55,578 nucleotides of DNA from Pyronema omphalodes (lineage: Eukaryota > Ascomycota > Pezizomycetes > Pezizales > Pyronemataceae). Below the pieces are notes generated by a model. It saw nothing but the letters and a program-made list of their open reading frames with translations. It did no database searches and was not told the DNA's origin. Shown in pieces: positions 1-10,979 of this stretch. Within the stretch, counting starts at the first letter, position 1, and the number at the start of each line of letters is the position of its first letter. Location: the NCBI GenBank assembly GCA_024516155.1, contig JAJJXM010000122.1, positions 1 to 55,578 on the forward strand, given 5' to 3'. The position numbers and the translations under genes are program-made.

Positions 1-2377
1 GAAATGGAAAACAAAATCGAGGAAAATCTACGAAAAATATGAACCAGGAGGAAGGGAATGGAATAAATTACGGAAGATTGAATTACAAACCGGAGCCTGT
101 GGGTTTGAGTTTATGATTGAGGGTGAGGAGAAAGGTAGTCAGGTCTGGGTGGTATATTAGCTCGACAGGTCTACTGGGTTCTGCTCATTAGGCTTGCTAA
201 GTCTGCCAAGGGTGGCGCGGTTGGTGTTGAGGGCAACAGATGGCGTTTTTGCAATACGCGTAAAAGCAGAATTGGCGGTGTCTGGGTTTGACGCTGCCTT
301 TCGGCTTTTAATTTTGATTTATGATTTTATGATTTTTTATACCTGTCTGCATGGTTGGGGTTGATGTTCGGTTATGGAATTATGAGCGCATGCGTGGAGT
401 ACAATCATTCAATGAGCGTTATTTTGTAATAATACAATGGTTATTTGTAAATAAAATTTATCTGGAGCAGACACGAAGTCATGGCGCGATGTTTTTTTTT
501 CTAGAGCGGGAAATAATCACGGCTTTACCGGGAGTTCGAGTTCCAGATCCTTCGGCGGCACGATATCCGAGCCACGACGCGGGCCGATGTAGTGTAGCCG
601 CCGAGAAACGCTATAGCTAGCCAAGCCATAGCCTATGGTCGTTGCCATTGCCATGCACCGCCATACATGAGGTTGAAACGCCACGTTTTCGTCATGTAGT
701 CAAGATATCAAAAAAATGATTGTGTATATATGAAAAAAAGGAAAGCACACAGCATAGTAGGAGTTATATGCATCCCCCCCTTCATTTTAAACTATAAAAG
801 ACAAAAAATTTAAAAACCTATAGAGCTTAACACAACTGCCTAGAAATTTTTGGGTTTCTTTTTCGCAAAAGCCACCCATAACAAGTAACAAAAGAAACAA
901 ATAGTGTCATACAAGTATGTATATATTATTACTAATAAGGACATAGCTTCATAAGCGTTTGATGTTACTCAATGAAATAGGGGCCATGGTAGAACAAGAT
1001 AGACAAATAATGTAAATTCCAAAAACCAGAACATGAAAATCGGGCCGCCACAGAGATTTGTGAGGATATCGTTCATTGATACGTTGGTATGTAGTGGAAA
1101 ACAATGTACTACTGGGAGCTACGGGAGGAACAACTAAAGGAGCTACATACCAGCAGGTCCACGGTGAGTAAAGTTTGGAGGGGGCGGGGGGGCTAGCATT
1201 TGAGCAGTCATACGAGGTAGTAGATTATCCAGAAAACATGATTCTATGAGACCCAAATCACTTTTAGAGGGATTTGAATAATACTGAGCAAGTAAGTACA
1301 GATTTTGTGATATTTCTGGCTATGAGGTATTGGTACAGATGGAATCAAAATAATCATGAGTATCAGGAAGTCAAGTCTCCCAGCTCTCGTAACATAAATA
1401 GTTTGAATTTTAGCTGCATTATCGTATCGCTGTTACACTACTGAAATGTTGCTTCAAATATAAGAACAAATGCTGCATAATAACCGATTTCCCCGGAGCT
1501 TGGTCGCCTTCATTCTAATTACTTACTCCGTCAACCAAACACATTACGATCATGAGTAAGTTCAAAGCCAATAGGTGGTGCTATACAGAATTACCGGAAA
1601 TATCTGGCGCAAAGCTCCAGCACGGGGTGGAGAAACCTTTCAGGATTGATAATTTCGGGCGATCTGCTGATTATATTACGGTGATCTTCAGTGGTTTAAT
1701 GCTGCCACTTATTTCTTGATTGTAAGATGATAAATAAATACATGAAAAAAGCTTAAAAATGCAAAATAATTGTTTTTAAAATATGAGAAAGCCATAAACA
1801 CATACAATGACTTAAATACATTTACTATGTTTAGAATGCCTGCAGATGAGTGTAAACGCGTTTTGAGGCTCTTGCGGAGATTTCCGGAGATTGCGAGCTT
1901 GCGGGCCGCGCCTGCACGTGCTCACGCTCAGACTTGAAAACTCACGTGCCCTGGAATTTCAATCTCTCCAAGCTGGCACAAGCTCGCACAAGCCTATCCA
2001 GTCACCACAGGTAAGTGTGGTTTAATCTCTTTGTTTGTTTCACGAGAATCCAACAAATGTTTCCGCCTCTGAAATACACGACAGCACAGCCAAATTAAGG
2101 GTCTGTCTCACATCGCGTGATAGGCAGCGCCACAAAGCGCTAACTTCCATAGTTCGCGGAAGAACGACCGGCTAGATGCCGTTCTGTCTAACTTGAATTA
2201 CCTTTGCTGCCGTCTGTCAGCCGAAGGAAGAATCTTCTGATCTTCTGGATCTTCTCCCGTCGGAAACACGCGTAAGATTTTCGTTCTTACGCACACAACT
2301 CTTCGCTGCCCCTGAGATCTTCCGTGCGAACAATTCACTTTCAACTCGCTCACCATCCCTCACAACGTCGACACAAA
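1..2377. other. Left-edge intergenic region, no supported gene
   Basis: No reading frame here has the length, composition or family resemblance of a real gene. The stretch is AT-rich with scattered homopolymers and a G-rich patch near 1170-1190. From about 1900 base composition changes to a C/T-rich leader that runs into the gene starting at 2378, with one MluI-box core (ACGCGT) at 2268-2273. A splice-donor-like GTAAGT near 2010 could mark a 5'-UTR intron of that gene, but no exon is demonstrable. Confidence 0.5.
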
Positions 2378-3013
2378 ATGCAATTAATCGGCTCCGGGTT
2401 GGATACTGCAAATCTCTACCATGCTCTTCGACTTCGCGTAAAGCTTGAGAGTCTCAAGTATACGGATTTCCCTCGTACGCCATTGAAGACATACTTTAGC
2501 GAACTTCTCCGAATACGGTCCGAATTTCTCAAGATGAAAGCTCCTATAGACGATTTGGATTTCAGAATACACATCTACCGTACGATTGTCAATCTTAGGG
2601 AGCCGGCATTCAGATGGTGGATCGAGGAGAAATGGTTGGAGCAACAGTCACTTGGGGATTTCATACAAAGCTGTTTAGATCAAGAGGCGGTCTACTGGCT
2701 TGGTGAATACGACGGCCAGGGTTATCGCGCGAACCCTAATCAACCTATTGAGATGCATTTCAGCAAACTATTTCTTTTTCGAGAAAGGCTGAAAGGAACG
2801 ATATACGAAAGTTATGTTAGGAAAAACATGAAGGAGAACGTCTTCCGAGCGGGCTTGGAGAGGCTGGAAACCGAGGTGGGAAAGGTATTGCTGCTGGCAT
2901 CATACCGATCAGAACATACCACGGCGGACGATATCGTGAGGGATTACTGGACTATTGCGGATATCGAAAGGGATGACGCAGCTAATCTCAAGCGTTATTC
3001 ATGTCGGGTGTAA
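2378..3013 (+). CDS. Hypothetical 211-aa protein with gag-like helical fold
   Basis: Single-exon reading frame. The first true ATG is at 2378 in a good fungal context (CACAAAATG); the frame is open upstream only through non-ATG codons. I do not recognise a named family. Residues about 39-102 read like the capsid/gag-polypeptide region of LTR retroelements (UBN2-like): FSELLRIRSEF, then IDDLDFRIHIYRTIVNL, then an aromatic-rich stretch and a C-terminal helix. A second, weaker stretch at residues about 127-192 begins FSKLFLFRERL and may repeat the first. There is no zinc knuckle, protease or reverse transcriptase beside it, so this is either a remnant or a domesticated gag-like gene. No signal peptide or membrane segment is seen. 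It converges on the polymerase eta gene, whose 3' end lies 435 bp downstream. Existence of the gene is fairly likely; the gag reading is inference. Confidence 0.6.
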   Translation: MQLIGSGLDTANLYHALRLRVKLESLKYTDFPRTPLKTYFSELLRIRSEFLKMKAPIDDLDFRIHIYRTIVNLREPAFRWWIEEKWLEQQSLGDFIQSCLDQEAVYWLGEYDGQGYRANPNQPIEMHFSKLFLFRERLKGTIYESYVRKNMKENVFRAGLERLETEVGKVLLLASYRSEHTTADDIVRDYWTIADIERDDAANLKRYSCRV

Positions 3014-3105
3014 AAGTTTGCTTTTGTAATGCATTTAAAGGGGCATATGAGGGGCATATCATGTAATGGTAATAGACAAAATAATGTTAATGGATATAAT
3101 TTTTA

Positions 3106-3131
3106 CGCACGCGTGCTGGGACACGCGTGCG
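3106..3131. terminator. Strong hairpin between convergent genes
   Basis: A 10-bp perfect stem (arm GCACGCGTG plus one closing C-G pair) around a 6-nt loop CTGGGA lies about 95 bp after the stop of the gag-like gene and about 320 bp beyond the 3' end of polymerase eta. It contains two ACGCGT cores as a by-product of the palindromic arms. It could act in RNA 3'-end formation or be structural only; the terminator label is tentative. Confidence 0.3.
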
Positions 3132-3448
3132 AACTGTCATGAAAAAATTGGTCCCATATGACGACAATGCTTCATTCGTGAATTTTTGCATTACGGAATT
3201 CAAATATCGCTGTTAAACTTGTCTGTTTTCTTTCTTAAGCCCTAATACGCAGGATGGAACCTGTAGGATACGGTATGCAGCCTAAAATTAATTACGCAGA
3301 ATAAGGGTTATCAGTTGAAAATTAACCTCGATTATGACCATGAGGACGTCACGTTGTGACTTTCTTCAGTCGTAAAGTCTATGCGAAACTCCAAAAATAT
3401 CAAGCCGGTATCACAACTCCAAAATAAAGGCAAAAACCAATGCTACAA

Positions 3449-5707
3449 TTAAAACATTAACTTCCTTTGCCCTTTCTCAACCTTCGGATCCTTCTTATCT
3501 GCCTTCTTTTTTGTTCTAGTCGTGGTCTTTCCTTTCCCACTCCCCGATGACTCGACCCTTGGCGGTGGCGGTGGCGGTAGCCTTGCTATCTTGCTTTCCT
3601 CCATTTCCAAAGACTGAGCAAAATGCCAATCCTTATGTTCCTCCTCCTCTTCTATTGGTATCTTTGTCTGACAATCCGGGCATTTATACACGAAATTTTC
3701 TAGCCCTGCATCATCCTCGATTTCCGCGAGGGCTTCAGTAGCACCGAAAGCACCGGTGGTTCCATTGCCTTCACCATCTTGAGTGATTTCTAGAGCCTCT
3801 TCAGGATCTCTTTCATTCTCTTTCTCCCCCGCTTTCCTCGCCGTGAAGAACCTACTAATACCCCTATCTTCCGCAATTTTATGTCTCTTCTGGGCCACCT
3901 CTCCTTCCTCCGCTACCCTTTTTACCGCCGCATTCCTTGCCGCATCTCCTCTCAGCAGGAATCCTCCAATGCCCATATTTCCCTCCTCCCTCTCCTCAAA
4001 CCCTCCCACCTGAAGACTCATCCTAATAACTGGCCATGCATCCTTCTCCATTTCTACAACTGTTTTCAGCAGCCCCTCGGCCATCCTAACCAATAGTTCT
4101 CTGCTCATACTCGCAGCTCCTGGTATCTGTCTTATCTTAGTCCTAGTCTGACCAACTTTCGGCGTAAAGGAAATGGCCATAGTCTTCGGTCTCCGTTTTC
4201 CTTCCATAACACCTTCGTCTTCAAGCCTCGAGTAGATATCGGAGATGAAGACTTGCAGCCATTTTTGAGCGTCTGGAATAGAGCTTGGGAGATGCGGGGG
4301 TTGAAAGGATTTGGCGGACAGCATGGATTTGAGAAGAGTTTGAGGAGAGACGACGGAAAGGTCTCGACCCCGGATGAGATGGTAGACATAGGTAGCGGTG
4401 TCTTCAGGGAGGATGGAAAAGAATTGGGGGAGGCGGATGTTGAGCAGCTCCGTTAGGCTTTCGGTCTTGAAGTGCTCGGAGATTTGGGTTCCGAGTTTAC
4501 CACCGAGGTTACGGACTGCAAGAGTTAGAAAAGATAGAGAAATCAGGAGGAGGATGGATAGGGGGATACTTTTAGTAAATTTGAAAGTTGCTAAAAAGGG
4601 TTGTACTGCGGATGGTCTGACAACAGTCTACAACAGTAAGTCCATGACCGGAGTTTTTTTTTTCCTAGAATGTTTACCTGTTGGTTGGGTTTCTTGTACC
4701 CCGCCCCCAACTTTGCCATCATCTTGTTACTCGCAATCCCCGCCGAGCAAGTATACCCCACTCTCTCAAAGACTTTCCTCCTAGCATCAGCGACAATCTG
4801 TGCTCCCATAGACATAACCACATCATCCCAATCCACGTCTTCCTCTTCTTCTTCATCATCGGGAAGTTTATCCTTCTCTACTAAATGGCTCCCATACCAC
4901 TCCAATTTCATCTTCGGCGGCATTGGTAGGTACTTCTCCTCCATCTCCCTGTCTTCTTCCCTCAAGTATGGGTATTCCTCAATAAGCCTATCATAAATAT
5001 CCTTCGATAAATCCAGGAAGCTCTCATCAATACTCGCTTTTTCTGTCATTTGACAGACCTCACGCAATACGGCTAGGATCTTCTTGGATTCCGCACGATA
5101 CGGATCAAGACAGGATTTGCTGTTTGCCATGTCAGGCGAGTCGCTGTAGCTCCAGGTGGTGCTTCCAGCAGCCCAGGTGGCAACATGAACAAGCTTGATT
5201 TCGGGGCATATTTTGAGGGCTTCGACCCCGGAAATCTAGGGTGCATGAGCTTCCTAGCTATGATATGTATACGATAGGCAAGAGGAAGGAGTTACGGACA
5301 TGACGAGTCACCCCTGCAGCTCTGGCAGGATAGTTGACAGCAATCAAATCTATGGCATGTATCAGCAATTGTTCATCCCTCGGATCATAAGAGCTGAGGA
5401 ACCCACTTCTCCATTGCTGTACCGCCAAAGGCGTCTCTGGATCAACACCCAGTCGTTTCATTTCACATTGTGCCTATGTTCCGCCGTCTAAATTAATTTT
5501 CCTTCTACATCCTCAGGCACGGTATTTTACGGACATAAAAAGCATCGAGATCACTGAAACGCAGTGAGTAAAACGAAACCAGTGTGAGTAAAATAAACAG
5601 CTAACAGAAGTGCCGTACATTAAGGCTATTACGCGTAGCGGGGTGTTCACTGAAAACTTCTGAAGACCGACTAAGTCGCGGTAGGTAAATCGAGAGCGGG
5701 AGGTCAT
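3449..5707 (-). CDS. RAD30: DNA polymerase eta (Y-family translesion polymerase)
   Basis: Y-family polymerase that bypasses UV photoproducts at stalled forks in the nucleus. I infer seven exons: 5707-5619, 5553-5535, 5473-5407, 5349-5300, 5235-4678, 4627-4570 and 4515-3449, giving 635 aa with consistent phases. Visible motifs: FTYRDLVGLQKFSV at the N-terminus; catalytic IDLDAFY (D31, D33) split from its flanks by introns; the LIAVNYPARA finger segment; ASIDESFLDL (D145, E146); SAGIASNKMMAKLGAGYKKPNQQ; FKFTKIRNLGGKLG in the thumb; a PIP-like ISRFF at about residues 500-504; and a UBZ-type zinc finger (C559, C562, H574, H578) followed by a basic C-terminus. Length and order fit fungal Rad30. 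Exon 2 is only 19 nt. Donors of introns 2 and 4 are GTCCGT. Start chosen because ATG 5707 opens the conserved N-terminal motif. Confidence 0.93.
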
Positions 5708-5727
5708 ATCGTTGGGTGAGCTGTTGG

Positions 5728-5742
5728 ACGCGTCGGACGCGT
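5728..5742 (-). promoter_or_regulatory. Two MluI cell-cycle boxes upstream of polymerase eta
   Basis: Two ACGCGT cores (5728-5733 and 5737-5742), 3 bp apart, lie 21-35 bp upstream of the polymerase eta ATG. ACGCGT is the MBF (Mbp1/Swi6) site that drives G1/S expression of replication and repair genes in ascomycetes, which fits this gene. Function here is inferred from motif and position. Confidence 0.45.
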
Positions 5743-6425
5743 GGAGGGACGTGTGTTAATGCGCGTCGCGGGGTTACTGCGATGAGACGGCACGTGACTT
5801 TAAACACAGGATAAGACTCTCACGTGATAGATAGATCTCGCGACCGTGGATAGTAAGGACTTTACACTTGGACAGCCGTATAATTCAAAAATTGCTCTGG
5901 TTGATTCATGGGGAAATGCGCAATTACACACGGCTGTACATTAGTAATTGCAGATCATCGGGACTTTACAAAACCATTACCGACATTCATGCTCATTAAG
6001 TATACGCACGCAACATTGCTGGGTCTTAAAAGGCATTGATACCGAACTTTCACTCGACGTTTTACTTGATTTACTCAATATACATTGAGTATCCCCAAGA
6101 CCATCAAACCACTTCTCGCAATAGCACAGTCGGGTGGGGTTTGCACATGATGAGGAGCAAACTTTCATCACATGACCATCAAAACCAAAGTCTGGCGATT
6201 CTTTGAGCATAAAGCAGTGATGAAACCGCCGGCAAAAATGATGAGTTTATCTATACATTATTATAAGGACTCATTGAATAGGTACTAGAAAAATTGTAAG
6301 GATATTGACTCGTGTACCCTTCATTTCACGCACAGTATCACTGATAACAGATTTTCATTTGTAGATCATCTTCCCCAAAAGCCAGCTACTCAATCACTTT
6401 GTGCTATCAAAAATGGCGCGTCACA
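5743..6425. other. Intergenic, no supported gene
   Basis: Between the polymerase eta promoter and the retrotransposon target site. Two CACGTG-type motifs lie at about 5791-5825. A 77-codon frame (5977-6210, -) contains eight cysteines but has no signal peptide, splice partner or recognisable pattern, so it is not called. Confidence 0.4.
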
Positions 6426-6438
6426 TAGTATTCAGATG
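6426..6438. repeat. LINE target-site duplication, 3' side
   Basis: TAGTATTCAGATG, identical to 13097-13109. It abuts the AT-repeat tail of the retrotransposon. Confidence 0.9.
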
Positions 6439-6470
6439 TTTTTATTTATTTATTTGTCATACACGCTTGC

Positions 6471-6482
6471 AACCGTAAGGTT
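6471..6482 (-). promoter_or_regulatory. LINE 3' hairpin, candidate RT recognition site
   Basis: AACC-GTAA-GGTT on the + strand, 16 bp inside the AT-repeat tail, flanked by TCATAC and GGCGG. The same arrangement with different paired stem bases occurs in the 186-bp insertion (32042-32055) and the SINE (34750-34764). In LINE/SINE pairs such a shared 3' hairpin is commonly the template for target-primed reverse transcription; that role is inferred here. Confidence 0.55.
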
Positions 6483-6936
6483 ATGGCGGGTACTACTTTA
6501 AGGTACAATGCTGACCATCGGGAGTGACTCCGATGGCCACTGGGTACGCCCCAGAGCGGTCTATCTAAGTTTCTGGCAGTAGTCGCCTCTGTCTTTCTGT
6601 CTGTGTCTGTCCATCTCGTCACTGTGTCCGTGAGCCCTGTTTGCTCTAGTATCTTTCCTCCACCCTTCCCCAGTTTCTACCGCCTGAAACTCTGATAATA
6701 ATAAGAAAAGTAAAGGAAAACAAAGGAAATGAGAAAATACAGAAACACACCCATCCCCGGCTCCTTGACTTTCCCATCTCTCCTCTCCCTTTTCGTCATT
6801 CGTGATACAAAGGAAAACATAATGTAAAAGAAAAGTCAGAAAATGTAGCATATCCTCCCTTCTTCGAATCCATCTTTGTCCTATCCTATCGACAGTTTGC
6901 TTCTGGTTTAAATACATTCTGGTGTTTTTTCTTCTT

Positions 6937-6937
<1 letters not shown>

Positions 6938-6988
<51 letters not shown>
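6938..6988 (-). repeat. Internal 51-nt homopolymer A tract (T on + strand)
   Basis: An uninterrupted run of 51 T on the + strand, i.e. A on the element's coding strand. It starts at the ORF2 stop codon and is followed by about 480 bp of further 3' sequence before the true element end, so it is internal and not the insertion tail. Confidence 0.85.
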
Positions 6989-6991
<3 letters not shown>

Positions 6992-9900
6992 TGTGTTCTT
7001 CATCGGGGTCAGTTAACGTACCCCAATCTGCCATTGTGAATCTGTGTTCTGGTGAGTGTCTCTCCGCTGCAGGGGTACTTAACTGTGTGTGTGCCCATTC
7101 CGCAGTTGCGAGCTTCGTTTCAGAGATAATAGTGGTCAGGGCTTGAATTCCGTGTGGCGTGTGGAGGATCATCTTAAGTTGTAGTTGTCGGTGCCGTGGT
7201 AGTTTAAGTTGGTGGCGGAGGTTAATACGGTGGGAGGTAAATATGGGGCAGGCCAGGATCAGGTGGCGTGGGGTTTGAGGTGGGTGGAGGGGGCATGTGC
7301 ATGAGCGGGAAGGGTATTGTTCGGAGGGGGGGTGTGCCAGGCTGTTGAGAAAGTAACCATGTCCTGTTCGGAGGCCCAGTATCGCTGTGGATATCTTTCG
7401 GGGCACTGATGTGTACGCTTCATCAAGCTTCCGCTTGAATGGTGCATCGTATGTCTTTGGGCGGGTGGAGGAGGTGTACCAGGTGACCCAATCATGGATG
7501 TGAGCTTCATGGATGCGGCGTCGCAGCCATGACAAGGAGATTGTCGAGTTCGGTAGGGGGTTTCTGTCAGTTGCCAATTTTGCCAGGCGATCTGCTTCAT
7601 CGTTGCCTGCAATGTCGGTGTGGCCTGGTACCCAGTGAAGGTGCACTGTGGAGTTGGTTCGTGTGAGGAGGGTTTGACAGGTGTGGTGGATGATGCCGGC
7701 AGTTTCCCGTCCTGGGCCTGGCGAGAGGTGCGAAGAGCGGATGATGGCTGCCTGGTTGTCGGTGAAGATGTGTATCTGGCGGTTGTGGAGGTGGAGGCGT
7801 CGCAGGTGTGTAGCGCAGGAGAGTAGGCTCTCTGAGATGGCTTGTAGTTCAGCGTCAAAGACTTCGTTTGTGTTGGTCATGGGAATGAGGGCTTGTATTT
7901 GTTTGTCGAGGCCGTAGGGGATGAAGAAGCTAGCCCCGGTCTTGTCGTTGAGTTGGGAGCCATCAGTGTATACCACGATTGCATTGGGTGTTGTTTTGAG
8001 GGAGTGTAGGAGTGCAAGGTGTTCAGTAGCTGCGTCCTCCTTTTCGCTCGTGGAGATGGTTGTTGTCAGGGGGGGTGGTTTCCATACCGAGGGATCCGGT
8101 TGGGCCGTGTTCTCAACTGTGCTGGTGGGGGATAGCCATGGTCTCATCAGAGTGAGGATGCTTGTGAGACGGGACTGGGGGCGTGTGTGACCGTGCCAGT
8201 CACAGTCATACTCTGTGGGGGACATGATGGCGTTCTCAAAGTGGCCTGGGGTGGGGTAGGAGGAGGGGCAGCGGGAAATGACGGGGTGGGTAGGGGGCAG
8301 GGAGAGGAGTCTGAGGGCATATTTTCGTTTCTTGTGGGTGAGTCTGATCTTAACGGGTGGGAGGGCCGCCTCGTTGTGCAGGGCCATGATTGGAGTGGAT
8401 GTGAAGGCGTTAAGGATCTTTCGTAGGGCGGTGTTCTGTTGTCGTTGTAGTTTGGATTCCAGCGTTTTCTGATTTGACCACCATATCTCTGAACCGAAGT
8501 CGGACCTGGACTGGACACATGCACGGTAAAGTGTTCTTGTAGCGGAGGGGGACAGACCAGTTTCATATCGCACAAGGCTTCTTAGGGCGTTAAAGGACCT
8601 GGATGCGGCTGTTAGTCTAGTATTTACATGGTGAACAAAGGAAAGTTTTCTATCAAAGTGGATACCAATCCACCGGACCACATCTTTCTTTCCGCCTTTC
8701 GTGCCTGGTTGGACTATTGTGCCATTGGGAAGTCTGACGCATGTTTGAGGGGTGGTGTCGTCTTTTTGTGATCTGTGGAAATGGAGAAGTTCTGACTTGG
8801 AGTCGTCGAATGCCACTGCGTTGTTGTGGGCCCATTCAAAGGCGGTTTCTGCGGCCCTCTCAAGGGCCCTTGAGTTGGATTCTCTAGATGTACCCTGTGT
8901 GACTAGAGCGACGTCGTCGATGTAGCTGGGTGTCCAGATGCTGGGGTGGATAGATGATAGACTGTCAAAGAGCGGTCGTAGGTAGAGGAGGAACAGGATT
9001 GGTGAGGCGGGTGATCCCTGGGGGATACCGGTTCTGGTAGCTCGTTGTCCGTCGGTGTGTCCGTCGAATGACAAGGCCGTGGTCCTGTCCTGGAGGAAGG
9101 AGGCGCACCAAGATACCGTAGGAAGTGGGCATCCCAGAGATGTCATTGTAGCGAGGAGGCGTGTGGCGGATACATTGTCGAATGCGCCTCTGACGTCGAG
9201 GAAGAGGGCGGAGGTTATGAGTTTGTTTTTGTGCCCAACTTCAATGTCGTGTGTCAGGGCCATTGCTGCGTCGATGGCTGATCGCTTGGGTCGTCCTCCA
9301 ATTTGATCTCTGTGGAGGATGTGGTGTGTTTCTGCTAGTTGTCCTAGACGTGTCGCCATTAGCTTTTCTAAAATCTTTCCCATGCAGTTTAGCAGCGCGA
9401 TCGGGCGATAGGCCTTCACAGAGCTGTAGTCAGGTTTGTTTGGCTTCGGTATCACCACTGTAGTAGCCTGTCTCCAGCAGCGTGGTTGATATCCAACTCT
9501 GCCCAGGGTTGCGTATAGAAGGTGGAAATCTTCCGGGATGGTGGTGTAGGCTTGTCGTAGGCACAGGAATGGGATCCCATCCGGGCCAGGGGCCTTCTTC
9601 GGTGCTGAGGTGAAGATGGCTGATTTGACTTCGGTTTCCGAGAATGTGTTCCATTCGATTGGGGGTTTATTGTTGTGGTGGGGTTGAGGAGGGGCGTCTG
9701 GTGGGGGGGGGAACAGGGCCTGAAAGGCTTGAACTTTTCCGGCGAAGTCTGTGCGGAGAGCATTGGGTTGGGTAGTTGTGTCAGTGATTGGTGGGGTGAG
9801 CTGAGCGCGGCGAGGGTTAGTATAGCGGAAGGCAGCCCATATGTCCGCTCCTTTGGCTTGAGACAGGTACTCCTTCCATAGGCTGTCTTTTGCATGTCGG

Positions 9901-10979
9901 ACTGCCCGGAAGTGGTGGTTGCGTTTGCTTTTGAAGTGGGCGTGGTCATCTGGGTTCCTTGTGCGCTTCCAGACCCTTTGAGCCTGGTTCATTTCTTTCC
10001 TAGTGGTTGTGAGATTGTCAGTCCACCAGCGTTTAGATCTGGGGGAATGTTCGATGGCTGGAGTAGATTGTTCGGCTGCCGTGGCTATGGTTTGTTGAAG
10101 GGAGGCGGCCCATTCGTCCAGGTTATTGGTAGTAGGATTCCCTTGTAGGTGTGACCACCGGGGTCGAAGGGAAGATGCGAGTCGTGTGAGGATGGTAGCA
10201 AATTCATCCCAGTTGGTCTTTTTCCAGTTCAGTCGTGGTTTGGGGTTGGAGAGCTCAACATCTGGGTGTTGCGACTGTATTTGGAACCGGATGACCTCAT
10301 GGTCTGAACCTGTTGCCGCTTCCTCATCGACTGCCCAGTTCTGTACTTCATTCGCCATGGAGGGTGTAGAGAGTGTCAGGTCCAGGACGGAGGATCCCCG
10401 GCCATTGCGGTAGTGGTATGTTGGTGTGTCTGGTGTGTTAGCTAGGTGCCAGCCGGCTTCTTCAATCAGGTATACCAGCTCGTCCGCGCGTGTCATCCGT
10501 GTGAGATGAGAGTTCCACAGTGTATGATGGGCATTCATATCACCTGTCAGGACGCAGCGGTGGGGTAGGGTAAGTGGGGTAAATGAGCGTGGGAGGGTGT
10601 ATTGTTTGGATTCTTGTTCCCATTCGTTGTAAATGTTCAGTAGGTAAAAGGTGGGGATAAGGGGGGTGTGTATTTCAAGGATCTGGAGATCCGGGTCCGC
10701 ACAGATGTCAGGACGTGGAGTAACATGTAGGTGAGGGTTTAGTCTCGAAATGTACGCCATCGTCCTGACAACTGTCCGATTGTTTGCTGGGGGTATAAGG
10801 AGAAGGAAATCTGGGTGTGTTGTGGCATATATGGGATTTCTGATATCAGCTTCCTGTATCAGAATGATGTCTGCGGTCCTGCCAGCAGAGTTCAGAAGGG
10901 AGTTAAGGGCTATGGTGCTTCTATTAATGTTGTGGGATATTATTCGTAGGGTTGCCGCGGAAGAGTTGTAATTACTCAT
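6987..10979 (-). CDS. LINE ORF2: endonuclease / reverse transcriptase / RNase H
   Basis: 1330 aa. The N-terminal AP-like endonuclease that nicks target DNA is shown by NIN near residue 18, IQEA (E43), GDMNAHH (146-152) and GSDH (D226, H227). Reverse transcriptase: RPIALLNC (525-532), motif A FLDVRGAFD (D595), motif B GIPQGSPASP (651-660), catalytic YIDD (686-689). RNase H: VVYTDGS (D1006), DAELQA (E1044), IFTDNQAA (D1074), HWVPGHTDIAGNDEAD (D1127, D1130). A C-terminal Cys/His cluster (CTCPLHPP through LACP) is typical of the clade. All catalytic residues are present and no frame break is seen. The ATG overlaps the ORF1 stop as ATGAGTAA, suggesting translation by termination-reinitiation. The stop codon TAA runs straight into about 50 A. 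Confidence 0.96.

Noticed and set aside
5977..6210. 77-codon cysteine-rich frame upstream of polymerase eta
   Set aside because: No signal peptide, no splice partner, and the spacing fits neither CFEM nor other known cysteine frameworks.
6938..6988. The T51 run as the 3' terminus of the LINE
   Set aside because: The matching 13-bp target duplications place the end at 6439, about 500 bp further on; no duplication flanks the T run.
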